Below are positions 1-11,259 of a DNA stretch of 64,000 nucleotides, piece after piece. This DNA is from Calliopsis andreniformis (lineage: Eukaryota; Arthropoda; Insecta; Hymenoptera; Andrenidae), in the NCBI RefSeq assembly GCF_051401765.1, contig NC_135071.1:19446961-19510960 (forward strand), read 5' to 3'. The stretch's first letter is position 1. Each line of letters opens with the position of its first letter. The notes under the pieces were generated by a model. The model was not told the origin of the DNA. It made no database searches and was given only the letters and a program-made list of their open reading frames with translations. The position numbers and the translations under genes are program-made.

Positions 1-467
1 GAAAGAACCCTAGACTTGTCTCCGATCGTAAACGTAGCATGCTTGACGAAGCTAGTTTTGAACCTGATTATAGCGCATCAGATTCAGAGTCAGACGGTGA
101 AGATGGCAAAGTAGTGCCATTACCTGCTAAAAAGCTTAAGCTTGACGAACAAGACATGGAAAAGGAATTAGACATTAAGTCTTTTAAGAAACGATCAAAA
201 TCCACGACTAGCGAGGATACGTCTAGTAGTTCAGATAGTTCAAGTAGTGATACCGAAAGCTCAGACGAATCACACAAGAAAAAGAAGAAAAAACACAAGA
301 AGCACAAGAAGAAGAAGTCTACTAAAAAAGATAGTAGCTCGGATTCAGATTCTTATTCAGACTCATCGGACACGAGTAGTGACGAGGAGAAACATAAAAA
401 GAAATCCAAGAAGTCAAAGAGTAGGAATAAACAAGCAAAGAAGAAAAAGAAGTCAAAACATAAATGA
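1..467 (+). CDS. C-terminal part of a Lys/Ser-rich nuclear protein (5' end outside window)
   Basis: The frame is open from the window edge (reading from base 3) and ends at a TGA at 465-467, so this is a last exon or part of one. It encodes a short segment containing RKRSMLDEASFEPDYSASD. After that come alternating Ser/Asp/Glu runs and Lys/His runs such as KKKKKKHKKHKKKKSTKK. Such acidic-serine and basic-lysine tails are typical of nuclear RNA-processing or chromatin proteins. The RKRS..LDEA.FEPDY segment recalls the C-terminal region of RBBP6/Snama-type RING proteins, but this is a guess from memory and no catalytic domain lies inside the window. The 3' UTR probably runs to an AATAAA-like signal near 1002. 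Confidence 0.7.
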   Translation, partial: KNPRLVSDRKRSMLDEASFEPDYSASDSESDGEDGKVVPLPAKKLKLDEQDMEKELDIKSFKKRSKSTTSEDTSSSSDSSSSDTESSDESHKKKKKKHKKHKKKKSTKKDSSSDSDSYSDSSDTSSDEEKHKKKSKKSKSRNKQAKKKKKSKHK

Positions 468-1192
468 TATCGTTAGGTGTCTTTACTATTTAATGATAGG
501 ATTTTGACAGATACTTTTCTTTGTGAAGGCTTATTAATATAAGATTCCCTATCAGAATTATTTACAATTGTATGCACCAAACCCAGATCGTTATCTGACG
601 TGAGACAAAGTAGATTTTATTTTGTATTTGTAATGTTCTAACAATGTTCAAAGATTCTTTGAACAGACATTATTCATTCATTACTTTAATGGACAACACT
701 TTTGGGATTAAACAAATTTAATGAAATGATAAATAGGAGAATAAAATGTCATTTAAATTGTTATATCTGATTTTGAAATATTCACATCTTTGCATAATTA
801 TATACATTCTGATTTCAGCACTAATATTGTAAGTAAATTCATTACAATAACTAATGTACATTATAGCGTTCAGTAGGTGATTATATCTTTAAGAAATCTG
901 GTACAATACTTTTAGAAAGCAACAGCAGTTATATTTAAGATCTCTAATATCTCAATATTATACTTTCATAATGTAATGTCAATATGTAAAAGATGTCATG
1001 AAATAAAAAGACAAAATTCTTTTAACTTATTTCTATGCTTATTATATAAAATACTGTATATTTATACTAAAAAGAATTAATATTTAAATAAGTTTCAATT
1101 TAATTGCAAAATATTTATTTCATCATGAGTAATTTTGTGTGTGCACATTTAAATCTGTGTAATACTTATTTCCAAATTATCTGAATGTAATT
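468..1192. other. 3' UTR and convergent intergenic gap
   Basis: This AT-rich stretch has no supported coding exon. It contains the probable 3' UTR of the left-edge gene, with an AATAAA near 1002, and the probable 3' UTR of the minus-strand CEP20-like gene. The two genes converge here. Confidence 0.5.
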
Positions 1193-1925
1193 TTATATCT
1201 TTGCATTTTTTAAGTTTTTAAATGTTTCTATCATACTGCAAAGTAAAGGTACACTTTTACTGCTATCAGTTTCATTTACACCCAAACTCTGCACAAGTAA
1301 AAATCTGTCAAGAGGTTGCTTCGATAAATCACATTCTAAAATGAAAATGCCATACTTTAAAAAATTAAATTCTGCAATATATCATACTATGCTCAGTGTA
1401 TATGATGGTTTATGACTCTTATACCTGAGATAAATACAGTAGAGCTGTATTTATATCCCATCCAATCTAAATACTCTCTAATGAGTTCATTTAAAAGCAT
1501 AATGTCCTGTGTCTGCTTAGGAATCTTTCCCTTATCTCCTTTATTAGAACTATCTAATAATTTTATGACTTCTGCACGCATTTCAGCTTTTATAAAACCT
1601 AATTTTCCATCAACTTTAAGTGAGTCCCTCACCGCTGTAATGATAAATCGTTTAATTATACAATTAGAAAGTTTTATTTAAACTGTACAAGTAGAAAAGA
1701 ACAATTAAGATTTGGTTCAACATAAAAGTATACAGTTCCTTGATCACAGCTTAGAAAAAGCTCTCTTTAAAGAATTTTATAGTAATTATATCAAAATTGA
1801 AATAAAATAATTATTTTTAAATGATTCTAATGAATTAATTAAAGACTTTTCGCTTAATAACTGTGGACAGAATCTAAATTATCTAATTAATAATTACCAT
1901 TGATTAAATCCTTTTCCGTTGCCAT
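1193..1925 (-). CDS. CEP20/FOPNL-like LisH-domain centrosomal protein
   Basis: There are three exons on the minus strand: 1898-1925, 1425-1634 and 1193-1335. All junctions are GT-AG and the total of 381 nt gives 126 residues. The protein begins MATEKDLINAVRDSLK, continues through AEMRAEVIKLLD, and then has the LisH-type helix pair NELIREYLDWMGYKYSSTVF. It ends with ..PLDRFLLVQSLG..SVPLL. The order of these blocks follows human FOPNL/CEP20, which is related to the N-terminus of FGFR1OP (FOP) and acts at centrosomes, centriolar satellites and the ciliary base. The vertebrate protein is about 174 residues and has a longer tail, so the insect form looks C-terminally short. The start is set by an ATG that matches the family N-terminus. 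It diverges from the Popeye gene. Confidence 0.88.
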
Positions 1926-3177
1926 TGTAATCCCGTAAATCTTAAATAAAAAGGTAAGCTAAAAAGGAAGTTCAAAAAATTTTTGTTTACTGTAGTGCTG
2001 TATATACAAACATACACATATATACAATTCAAAGCTATTTTCAAGTATACGATCGAATTCAAATGCGTACAAAATGTTTCAAATTAAAATGTGATTCGTA
2101 TAGGAATAAGAATACATAATGAATATTAGATAAAATTGAATTACATTTTTTTCTATCGAACTTGCAGAATTTAATTGAAGTTCGATGTTATTGACGGTGA
2201 ATTTGTAATTAATTACTAATAAAATTGCAGATCATTCGTATTCGTAACGCAGTTGAAAGTTTGTAATTCAATATACGAGATTCTATCCCGTTATGTTTCC
2301 CACCATATATAACTTAATTTACAGTTAATTTTTGCTTAACAACCGGAATCCAACTTATAATCTATCTCGTTGCAGTTGAATTTTTGTTAGTAAATTTTCA
2401 AACGAACCCTAAATTAGGGGCCGCGTGGCCTATTTTATCCCCCTTCTGGTTCCCAGTTCTTCACCGTTGCCTGTGCTCGTCCTTGCTAAAGTAACGTCTT
2501 TCTGCTAGTTTGACGTTCATTAGATAAGCAAGTTTGTTTCGTATACGAGTTCAGTTTATCTCGATTATCAAATTATTCGACGTTATAGTTTGCTTTTTTA
2601 TCTGTATGCCTTGCGAACGCTTTCATCTTTTCAAATTTTCCATGAGTAAGTTATTTATTGATTTCAATACGATACTTTATTACGTACGTCAATATCCTTG
2701 ATTGCTTATACGTGAAAGAGCCTGAAATGAATTTATGCAAAATTCATTTTGTAATTAGAAGTGTAGTAAATGATGTTCGATGATAGATTGTACACGTTTT
2801 CTAAATTCACATTCTTTGTACACAATAGCAGGATTCATGTTCTCTTATTTAATTTATATTACAGATGTTTCCATAGTCTTCCTGCAGCTATTGGTAATGC
2901 AAATACCCTTCCTTAATTTGAAATCTACGAGATGGTATTTGTCTTTGAGCTCTAATTTTAGCTGAGAGTAGAAATGTAACAAATGACAGGATATTTACGA
3001 GTGGTGTATAATATTGAATTAAACATCTTCTATGAACAAGTATGATACATGTTTTCTGATATCAGTTCTAACAGAGTTATGTGTGCATTGCATCTTTCAG
3101 TGTTTTATAGTTCAGAAATATTTGTTTCAATGTTGCAGAGTAAGACGAAATTGATTTAGCTTGGTGGTGATGCGGGG
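1926..3177. promoter_or_regulatory. Divergent promoter region of CEP20-like and Popeye genes, with a probable Popeye 5' UTR intron
   Basis: No coding exon is supported here. A less AT-rich patch at about 2415-2530 is the likely start region of the Popeye transcript. A strong donor (A|GTAAGT, exon end 2645) and an acceptor (TTGCAG, exon start 3139) suggest an intron in the 5' UTR at 2646-3138. The next exon then leads into the ATG at 3178. This is inference from splice signals only. Confidence 0.45.
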
Positions 3178-6100
3178 ATGTGGATCTGTTTTGATCCTAT
3201 AGGAAGCCGAGAAGGCTGGCGTGTTTATGTCTTATTTCTTTCATTCTTATATTGGACATTTTTTGGCATTGATGCCAGTTTAACAAATGCAGGTGCGTCT
3301 AATGTTCCTCACAATACTGTCACATCAGAAGTATCACTACCAACTTCAAAACATCATGAAGACGACGAATGTAGGAATGTGACTACAGATAATAAAGCAG
3401 GTATATATTCATATACGTGCATTTGAAGTGTGTTACTAAGAATTCATGTGTTTTATTAAATTTTTTTTAAAGTAGTTTTAATTATTATTTTGCCATGGGT
3501 ATCAGTATATTTAAATTCGATCAAATTTAATATTTAAAAATATATTTTGCAGCTACTGGTTTATCAGTAGTCAGTCAAGGATCTGGTTCTCCTCATTCGC
3601 CGATAGTGCCTCCAACTTTTCTGTACGGAGTTCTTACCTGCCAACCCTATCAAGGAATTTCTGTGAACCACATCTACTTTCAATTAGCAAATGCCTTCTT
3701 TCTATTATCACACCTTGCACCGAGTGGCATACATGGTGTACTCTATTTAAGGTGCACTCTGCTCGTGGGCTGTGCCTTTCTTGCTTTGTGGGGCTGGACA
3801 ATAGCTTGTTGGCTGGATGCTGCTCTCTGGAATGCTCTATTTGTTGCCATCAACTTCGTCCATGTATGCACGCTTCTTTACAAGCTCAGGCCTATCAAGT
3901 TCTCAAAGGAAGTTGAAGAGGTAAGTTCAGAGAACAGTAAAATGAATTATTCTCTGACTTGATGTCACAGAATAGTGCTCATATATATTGCACATATTGA
4001 ATTCTCATTTAAATGTAGGATTTGTAAACATGTTTCAAATATTAACATGATTCAAATCTAATATTTAAAGTTGATCAATGGATAGCGGTTTTCTTAAGAA
4101 GATTAAGATGGAAAGACTCAAATTTTAAAGCTTTTTAAATACTGTACCACATGTTTATTTCTATAAGTATTACTAGTAGTATGATATATATTTTAGTTAG
4201 TGTTATTGTCTTAGATCCTCTAGATAGACATGTTAGAAATTTAATAACTCTTATAAACTGCTTATGTGTTTGGCTATAGCACTTGCATTATGCTAGAATT
4301 CTTTATACAGTATACTTTCTTTTATATAAAATCTTTTGTAAATGCAACTTGCAGTTCACTAAGCAGTGAATGTATTAAAATATTTTTACCATATAAAACC
4401 TATATGATGCTTTTTACATAAAAAACAGTTGAAGATTATAGTCTTTTCTTTAATTAATGCAATAGCTAAATTTCAATCAATTTTATATCAATTTTATACA
4501 TCATATTCATTCTTTCCTATATAGGTATATGTAGCAGTGTTCCAGCCATTAAGAGTATCACGTCATCAATTCAAAAAAGTATTAAATTGTATGAAGATTA
4601 TACGACAGTTGAAATATCAAGAAGTTTATGCCCAAGAGAAAGTGACCAAAGTTGATTCTTTGTCTTTGGTTCTTTCTGGAAAGTAAGTTTATGATATGTT
4701 ACAGGAGAACATCAAGTTTCATAAGCTGTTATAGCATAAATCTAGTAAATACACTTCGCAGCCAAATTAAAGAATCACTATTTTGTGGCAAAAAATAGTC
4801 GATATTTGGGCTGTTGTAACTTCGCGAAAAAAATTCATAAGACACTGAGCCTGGTCTCATTCTAAAGGGCAAAGCCTCTACTTTAACACCCCTGAATTGA
4901 ATTTCTCCGAAAAAAATTCTTCACTTCACGACACGCCGAGAGGGAGAGGGTAGTTTTTCCCCAAATGTTTCCCAACTTCAGCTGATTCTCAGGATCCCGA
5001 TAAATTTTTTCCGCGACTTCTTTCGGGATAGTATCAAAGTTGGATCCCTCCCCTCTCGAAAGACACCAGAACGAGCGTTCTGCGATTTTTTTTCGCCGAG
5101 TTATCGCGCTCCGAGTAAAAAGTGAGCCACCAGCCTCGGAATCGTGAAGTGATCCAGAGCCCGAAAAAATAACACTGTTCAACAGGGGTCTGATTTTGTA
5201 AGTGTGAATAAACATTTCTTATAGCTTTCGACGTGCTGATTACGAATCTGTAAACCGTTATTTTCCAGAACGTACAGTTTTTGAAAAAATCAATTTTGAA
5301 AAAAATGACAAATTTTCAACTTTGGGATTTTTCTGTGCTTTTGCCGTAGTAGTTACTTAGTTGCTCTTTGCACGAAATGATTCTGTGGACTCTCCCGAAT
5401 AAAATAATATAAATATTTATTAGATTATAAACATCGAAATAGGTTTAAATAACAATTAAAGTGAAAAGGACACCCAAAACGCACCCATTTTTGCTGATAT
5501 TTTTCACTTTATTTCAAAAAGTAAGGGTCTAGGAAAAAATTTGACTATACTACGCGGTAGAGCAAACCTTTCCACTAAGGAAAGCATCAAGCGAATGTTC
5601 AAAATTATTTTTGTTTTCAATATAGAAATAAAATAGTTTGGCGAAACGCGCGGCGGCGACAGTGGTACTCAATGACGTCAATGCGTATAGGGTCCGCGGA
5701 ACGGCAGGCGATAGGCGAGGCGTCCACCGGCGCGCGTCGCCGTCATTGAGTACCACTGTCGCCGCCGCGCGTTTCGCCAAACTATTTTATTTCTATATTG
5801 AAAACAAAAATAATTTTGAACATTCGCTTGATGCTTTCCTTAGTAGAAAGGTTTGCTCTATCGCGTGTTATATTCAAATTTTCTCCTAGACCCTTACTTT
5901 TTGAAATAAAGTGAAAAATATCAGCAAAAATGGGTGCGTTTTGGGTGTCCTTTTCACTTTAATTGTTATTTAAACCTATTTCGATGTTTATAATCTAATA
6001 AATATTTATATTATTTTATTCGGGAGAGTCCACAGAATCATTTCGTGCGAAGAGCAACTAAGTAACTACTACGGCAAAAGCACAGAAAAATCCCAAAGTT

Positions 6101-8797
6101 GAAAATTTGTCATTTTTTTCAAAATTGATTTTTTCAAAAACTGTACGTTCTGGAAAAAAACGGTTTGCAGATTCGTAATCAGCACGTCGAAATCTATAAG
6201 AAATGTTTATTCACGTTTACAAAATCGAAAAAAAGTCAAAATTTGTTGAACAGTGTAATCAATCTTCGAGCTGCTGTATCTCCGTCAAAAAAAATCGCAA
6301 CGAGGCGAGCCTGGTCTCATTCTAAAGGGCAAAGCCTCTACTTTAACATCCCTCCATTGAATTTCTCCGAAAAAAATTCTTCACTTCACGACACGCCGAG
6401 AGGGAGAGGGTGGTTTTTCCCCAAATGTTTCCCAACTTCAGCTGACTCTCAGGACCCTGATAAATTTTTTTCGCGACTTCTCCAGGTGGGACATTAAAGC
6501 TGGATCCCTTCCCTTTCGAAAGAGACTAGAACGAGCCTTGTACGATTTTTTTTCATAAAATGATAACACCTCAAATGTCGACCATTTTTCCTCCCGAAAT
6601 TAATGACCCTTCAATTTTGCTGCGAAATGTATTTTACTGAATCTTTAAAACAAAAGATTAGATTTTATTATTTTGTATACATTTTTTCAGATTAGTAGTA
6701 TCACAAAATGGAAAAGCATTACATATTGTCTTCCCACATCAGTTCCTGGATTCTCCAGAATGGTTTGGTGTATCCACGGATGAATACTTTCAGGTTTGTC
6801 TATTACTTTTAGAATTATGTATATTTCTTCTAATGTTCCTCATGATTCTACTGAATTTTTTATCTCAAATATGCCTCAAATCTAGACGAATTTTAAGTAA
6901 CCATATATTTTTATAGGTATCAATAACAGCCATGGAGGAATCAAGAATATTACTATGGCATAGAGACAAATTAAAATTAAGCATAATTAGTGATCAATTT
7001 CTGCAGGCAGTGTTTGATCATATTTTGGGAAGAGATGTAGTAAAAAAATTGATGCAGGTGTGTATTGTTAAAAAATTTTTGTATAAAATGTTCAAGAAAT
7101 ATTAAAAAATTGACTGAATATAATCACTATATAAATACAATAATTTCAGGTCAGCGAAACAATGGCTGCTAGCAGTCAACAACAAAATGGACAAGTAATT
7201 AGTTTAGGTGGTATTGGCGCCTTAGAAAATGATCCTGACACAAAACTTTTTGTTGTAAAAAAGACTGGTGACAGTCAAGGTATTACTGCTCTCATCAGTC
7301 GTCAACTTCAAGGTAAGTAGTACTGAATTAACCATTTTTTATAATAAAAATGTATGGAAGATCTTACACTAATACTATAATATGTTTACTTATACATATA
7401 TTAATATGTATACATGATTCACAGTAAGAGTATAACATACTACATTATTTATATTATTAAAGTTTCACATTGTTTATACATGTTATTCTTGTACATATTA
7501 AATAATTTGTATTTGTAAAAGGATTTCTTGAATTGTGGTTTTAAAAATAATTAATTAGTTTAAAATTTGTATATCACTAATGTACAGGACAATTATGAAA
7601 TTTTATTGTAATTTGTACTTATGCATGAGCATGTATTATACTTATTTTATATAATATTTAAAAATGCACAATTTCACTTGTACATAATTTTATACTTCTC
7701 AATATAATTCTTAGAAGGTATGAGAAACAAGCTAATATGCAATAATGCAATTACTGAAAACTATATAAACTATAAGTACCATCTGAACTCTTTTTATTGT
7801 TTAAATTCAATGTTCAGTGCAACAAAGCACAATTAATTGAAAGATAAAAAGTATATTTTAGAATTCTTTGTTGCATGATAATTAGTGCATGTGCTCGGAG
7901 ATTAGTGATGGTATTAATAGTACACATTTACAAATTTAATGTAACATATATTCTTTGTAATGTGCATCAATATTTTTATTTTGCTTTGGATAGAAGAGAG
8001 AATGCCGCTGCTGTATACTACTCAAGAAGTGCTGAACAACACTTTGCATCATATGAATTACCCACGTACACTTGCTTTAGATCCTGTGCAACACAACAAT
8101 GTTCAGTCTTCCTTATAATATCCCTGTGACACAGTATGTGCGATTGCTTAGCACAAATTTGTACGTGATATATATGTTATGTTTCTACAATGGATCCATA
8201 AGTTATATACATATCATCTGGTAACTTCATTTGTTATTTACTTCTGGTTGTTGTATTCAGGTGAGTTACCTGTATACTTTTGTTTTTTATTGTTGTTTAT
8301 GTTATTATATGAGACATAAGATTGCTATCAGACTTTGTAAAGTGTATATTAAATGTATATTAATTGTCATTAAATCAAAAGTTTATTAAGTAGAACTATA
8401 CTTTCATTTGTCAAAATTGTGAATACAATTAATCCCATCTAAATAAAATACAAGTTCTGGTAGTAATACACTATCCTTATGTATATTTATTTCCTTTTTT
8501 CTTGATTGTCGTTTCTGAAAGTTCACATAATTCTTTTTCCCCTTGCCTTTCTTTATATATGTTTATATATGTACGGATGTATTGCACACTATACATATGT
8601 ATTGTGGTAGAATATACTATAATTATGTAAAAATATACCGTCAGTCTAAAATTCTATAATTATTTCAAATATTTAAATGCAGGTTGAGTACAAAATAAGT
8701 TAAAAATTTGTTACACTATTGCATTACAGCAGCAGCGGATCCAAATGCATGGAGATTGGGAAGAATTGAAGAGACTGATCATGAAACACCTGTTTAA
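3178..8797 (+). CDS. bves: Popeye domain-containing protein (POPDC/BVES type), two alternative C-termini
   Basis: Coding exons are 3178-3400, 3553-3920, 4525-4682, 6691-6793, 6917-7057 and 7150-7312, followed by either 7994-8118 or 8730-8797. With the first terminal exon the frame is 1281 nt (426 aa). Popeye proteins are membrane proteins with three transmembrane helices and a cytosolic cAMP-binding Popeye domain. They act in muscle and epithelial signalling and trafficking. Exon 2 carries the hydrophobic segments around LANAFFLLSHLAPSG and CTLLVGCAFLALWGWTIACW. The Popeye hallmark cAMP-site motifs are both present: FLDSPEW in exon 4 and FQVS across the exon 4/5 junction. The N-terminus before the helices contains NVTTDN-like sequons. 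The third intron (4683-6690) carries a 1.9 kb transposon. The family call is firm. Which vertebrate paralogue it matches best was not determined. Confidence 0.93.
4849..5095 (+). repeat. Direct repeat copy 1 (subterminal block)
   Basis: The block begins GCCTGGTCTCATTCTAAAGG and is repeated in the same orientation at 6310-6556 with roughly 90% identity by eye. Each block is bordered by short imperfect inverted sequences around AAAAAAAATCG. Confidence 0.85.
5172..5677 (+). repeat. Left arm of ~506 bp central inverted repeat
   Basis: This arm pairs with 5741-6246. Paired positions sum to 11418 across the arm, so there is no net insertion or deletion. The loop is only 63 bp (5678-5740). The inner ends are GC-rich (GCGAAACGCGCGGCGGCGAC), while the outer parts are AT-rich. 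Confidence 0.9.
5741..6246 (-). repeat. Right arm of ~506 bp central inverted repeat
   Basis: This is the near-perfect reverse complement of 5172-5677, with scattered substitutions such as TTAG versus CTAA at the mirrored positions. Weaker matching continues outward to about 6262, where one arm has a short indel. Confidence 0.9.
6310..6556 (+). repeat. Direct repeat copy 2 (subterminal block)
   Basis: This is the second copy of the block at 4849-5095. It has the same orientation, although the surrounding central repeat is inverted. The whole element is therefore not a simple two-armed fold-back. Confidence 0.85.
7994..8118 (+). CDS. bves: Alternative last coding exon A of the Popeye gene
   Basis: The acceptor is ...GGATAG|AAGAGAG. 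Joined in phase 1 to exon 6 (which ends CAA G at 7312), it encodes EERMPLLYTTQEVLNNTL.. and stops at TAA 8116-8118. It replaces, or is skipped in favour of, the exon at 8730-8797, because both accept the same phase. Confidence 0.7.
8730..8797 (+). CDS. bves: Alternative last coding exon B of the Popeye gene
   Basis: The acceptor is CATTACAG|CAGCAG. Joined in phase 1 to exon 6 it encodes AAADPNAWRLGRIEETDHET plus two residues and stops at TAA 8795-8797. Because exon A has its own stop, transcripts that use exon B must skip exon A. The residues are acidic and polar and give a different cytosolic tail. Confidence 0.6.
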
Positions 8798-11000
8798 TGC
8801 AATGATTGTTAAATGAATGTCATCCTCAACAGTCAATACAATACAGCATCGGTCCTTTTAAATAACATAAAGTAAAATAATGAAATGTATTCGACATCTT
8901 TCAAAACGTGGCATGAAGTGCTATGTGTGGAACAATTAAATATTGTCTTGCCAATTAATAATTTCTCCCACAACTAGTCAAATATTGTTAATAATGAAAG
9001 GACATTTCATCGTTCATAGCATAATGTTTCCATTCTAGTTTATAAAGTGACATATGGCTAAAATATTACTTTATGCTTCCAATATGCTATTGAATACCAT
9101 TGAAACTGATTTGAGAATGAGTATTTATAATTTACATTGTCTTTTTTTTACGTACATTTGTTTAATATCAAAGAAATAAGACTTTACACGCATAATAAAA
9201 CGGAACTTGTTTGATCAAGGAGGCGTAACTTCATTAGTAAAAAATCTGTGATTTATTGGAAGTGGTAAAGAAAAAAAATTAGGGAGGCCTAAATACCTAA
9301 TTGTTTCTCATACCCAAATATAGTGCCTTTTTACTTGCATTTCATTTATTCATTTTTTAAGATATATACAATACTATTGTGTACTAATTTACATGCCCAT
9401 TCATATCTTTTAAGAAAGTTGCCAGTAGAAACTTATATGTAGTGAGCTACATATAATTTTTTTGGTATTTCCTAGAAAGGACTATCTTAACATGATCGTC
9501 TTTTTCACAAAAAAATAATGAAGATTATTATCTATAAAATTTAGTATCATTACTTTTATGTTATCTGTAACAACATGTATGATCATATACCTCATCTGTA
9601 CTTTATAATTTTCATCTGTGATTCAATAGAAGTTACTTAACAGTATGATACTACAAGCACAATTAATTTTATTGTGATATTATTAAGTATATTAAGTTTG
9701 ATTCTATAATTAAACACTAAACAATAAAATTAATCTGACGAAAGTATCTAGAAATAAATATGGAATCTTATTTAGATTAATGTATCTGATTTTATATTTT
9801 TTAGTTTCTACTGGCAATTAATCGTTTTTACTTCCAAACTATTTTAAATAGTTTTGGAGGATTATTGCGCGGGTCATAACGATATTTCATAATACCATTA
9901 GATAATGGCGTTCAAATTAAAGAACGAAACAGGAAGTTACGCCAAAAGGCACTGGATGATAATAAAATTGCAACATGAGCTACCATTATGGAATATTTAT
10001 ATTGATATACATTGCTAATAGAGACATAAAAATACATGTAACTTTTAATGATTAACATTGTAAAGTTACCAAAAATTATTACAATAATATTATAATCACA
10101 ATTATCATTCACCTTTTTTTAAACAGCATTAGCATTATTTGTAATTTAGTTTTTAATGATACGTATAATTAGAATTAATTATTGTAATATTACGTGACAT
10201 AAACAAAAAGAAATCAATACGCACAGAAAGGTGAATATTTTATTATTTGTGTGCAGCATTTCTGAAGATTTTTATTTCTTTAAAAAAATGTAATTTTTTA
10301 ATTATTTTCAATGAAAATAGTGAAAGTATTACGTATTAAACTTTAAAATAAACATCTCAGGTTTTGATGATTGGATACCATCTTAAAGAAAGAATAAAGT
10401 AAAGAAACCCTTTAAGACAGTTTTGTCTAGTCTTTAGTAAAGTGCATAAGAAAAATTTAAATGTTGCTAATTATCGAATTCATGCCCAATTAAGGTTGTA
10501 ATATATACTTTAAGACTTTTTATATGTAAAATCATAGTTCTGAGTATATTCTATTCCAAACATTGTAACTAGTTTAAATGTTGGATAATAATTGTTCTAT
10601 CATATGTGTAAAGTGTATCTTCATAATTATTTTAACTTTCCAAGCATATCTGATTTGCTCTATTGGATAATTAGACTGTTTTTATGCAGTCTTGAAGTGA
10701 TAAAGTTGAAGACAGTGCAATTTTATTTGATTCTACAATCATTCATGTATGTATGAGAAGTATAAGTGCTTTGATTCAATGAATGTACATTTCTTGTTAC
10801 TTATCTTTGTTGTTTCTTGTTTCTTATTGTTATATATCGACTTTTTTTAGAATATAGGTAGGCAATACAAAAAAATATGAATGAAATGAAGAAAATTTAA
10901 TTGCATTGAATACAATAATTGAAGAATTTAATGATGGAAGGAATAAAGAAAGTTAGTTTTAGAGAAAACCTACTGTTATCTTATCCATTTTCCTCTACTA
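8798..11000. other. Popeye 3' UTR and gene-poor AT-rich DNA
   Basis: No coding exon is supported. AATAAA-type signals occur after the Popeye stops. A pair of nested short inverted repeats lies at 9222-9943 and is listed separately. Between 10000 and 11000 I see only AT-rich sequence without recognisable structure. Confidence 0.4.
9222..9943. repeat. Nested short inverted repeats, possible degraded MITE
   Basis: GGCGTAACTTC at 9222-9232 is mirrored at 9933-9943. Inside it, TTGCCAGTAGAAACT at 9419-9433 is mirrored exactly at 9803-9817. A small hairpin around CCAAACTATTT lies at about 9836-9860. The spacing is not symmetrical, so any original element is eroded. Confidence 0.35.
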
Positions 11001-11016
11001 CTAGTAAACAGAAACG

Positions 11017-11251
11017 TGTTTACTCCCGAATATGATTCGATGTATCTTTACCTACGAGCACTACTATGCTCGCAAAACAATAACAAAAATACAACCAGCC
11101 ATCCGTGCCGATTAGGACCTTTATATCCTACGACATGCTTGAATGGTTAGAGGAACAGTAAACATGCGTTACCTTAACACCCACGGGATGAAGGCAGCTC
11201 GACGAATTACCCAGGGGGTGTCTGCTGGGCTTGAAAAAAAAAAAAAAAAAA
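11017..11251 (+). mobile_element. Poly(A)-tailed retroposon-like insertion (SINE or truncated LINE 3' end)
   Basis: A relatively GC-balanced block ends in CTGCTGGGCTTG followed by 18 adenines (11234-11251). AGAAACG occurs just before it (11010-11016) and again just after the tail (11253-11259), as expected for a short target-site duplication. It contains a six-base-pair hairpin CGAGCA-CTACTA-TGCTCG and no open reading frame. No tRNA-like A or B box was recognised, so a 5'-truncated LINE tail is as likely as a SINE. Confidence 0.5.
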
Positions 11252-11259
11252 TAGAAACG

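Larger units (their letters stand above)
4744..6638. mobile_element. Nested palindromic non-autonomous DNA transposon inside the Popeye intron
   Basis: The outer ends are inverted repeats of each other. The left end begins AGTAAATACACTTCGCAGC. The reverse complement of the right end reads AGTAAAATACATTTCGCAGC, and similarity continues for about 90 bp. The flanks are AAATCT before the left AGT and GAATCT after the right ACT, a 5-of-6 match that could be a target-site duplication. Inside lie two direct copies of a ~245 bp block (4849-5095, 6310-6556) around a long central hairpin (arms 5172-5677 and 5741-6246). There is no transposase: the ORFs across it are mirror images of the palindrome. The AGT...ACT ends with a near 6-bp duplication resemble Maverick/Polinton ends, but that affiliation is speculative. 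Confidence 0.8.

Noticed and set aside
1..467. Firm assignment of the left-edge gene to RBBP6/Snama
   Set aside because: Only the low-complexity C-terminus is in the window, so the resemblance is too weak to give a symbol.
5550..5889. Two ORFs on opposite strands both beginning MAKRAAATVVLND
   Set aside because: They are mirror images across the central palindrome of the transposon and show no domain, so they are by-products of the inverted repeat.
11100..11233. Possible tRNA-derived SINE head in the poly(A)-tailed insert
   Set aside because: No convincing A box or B box was found, so only a generic retroposon call is kept.
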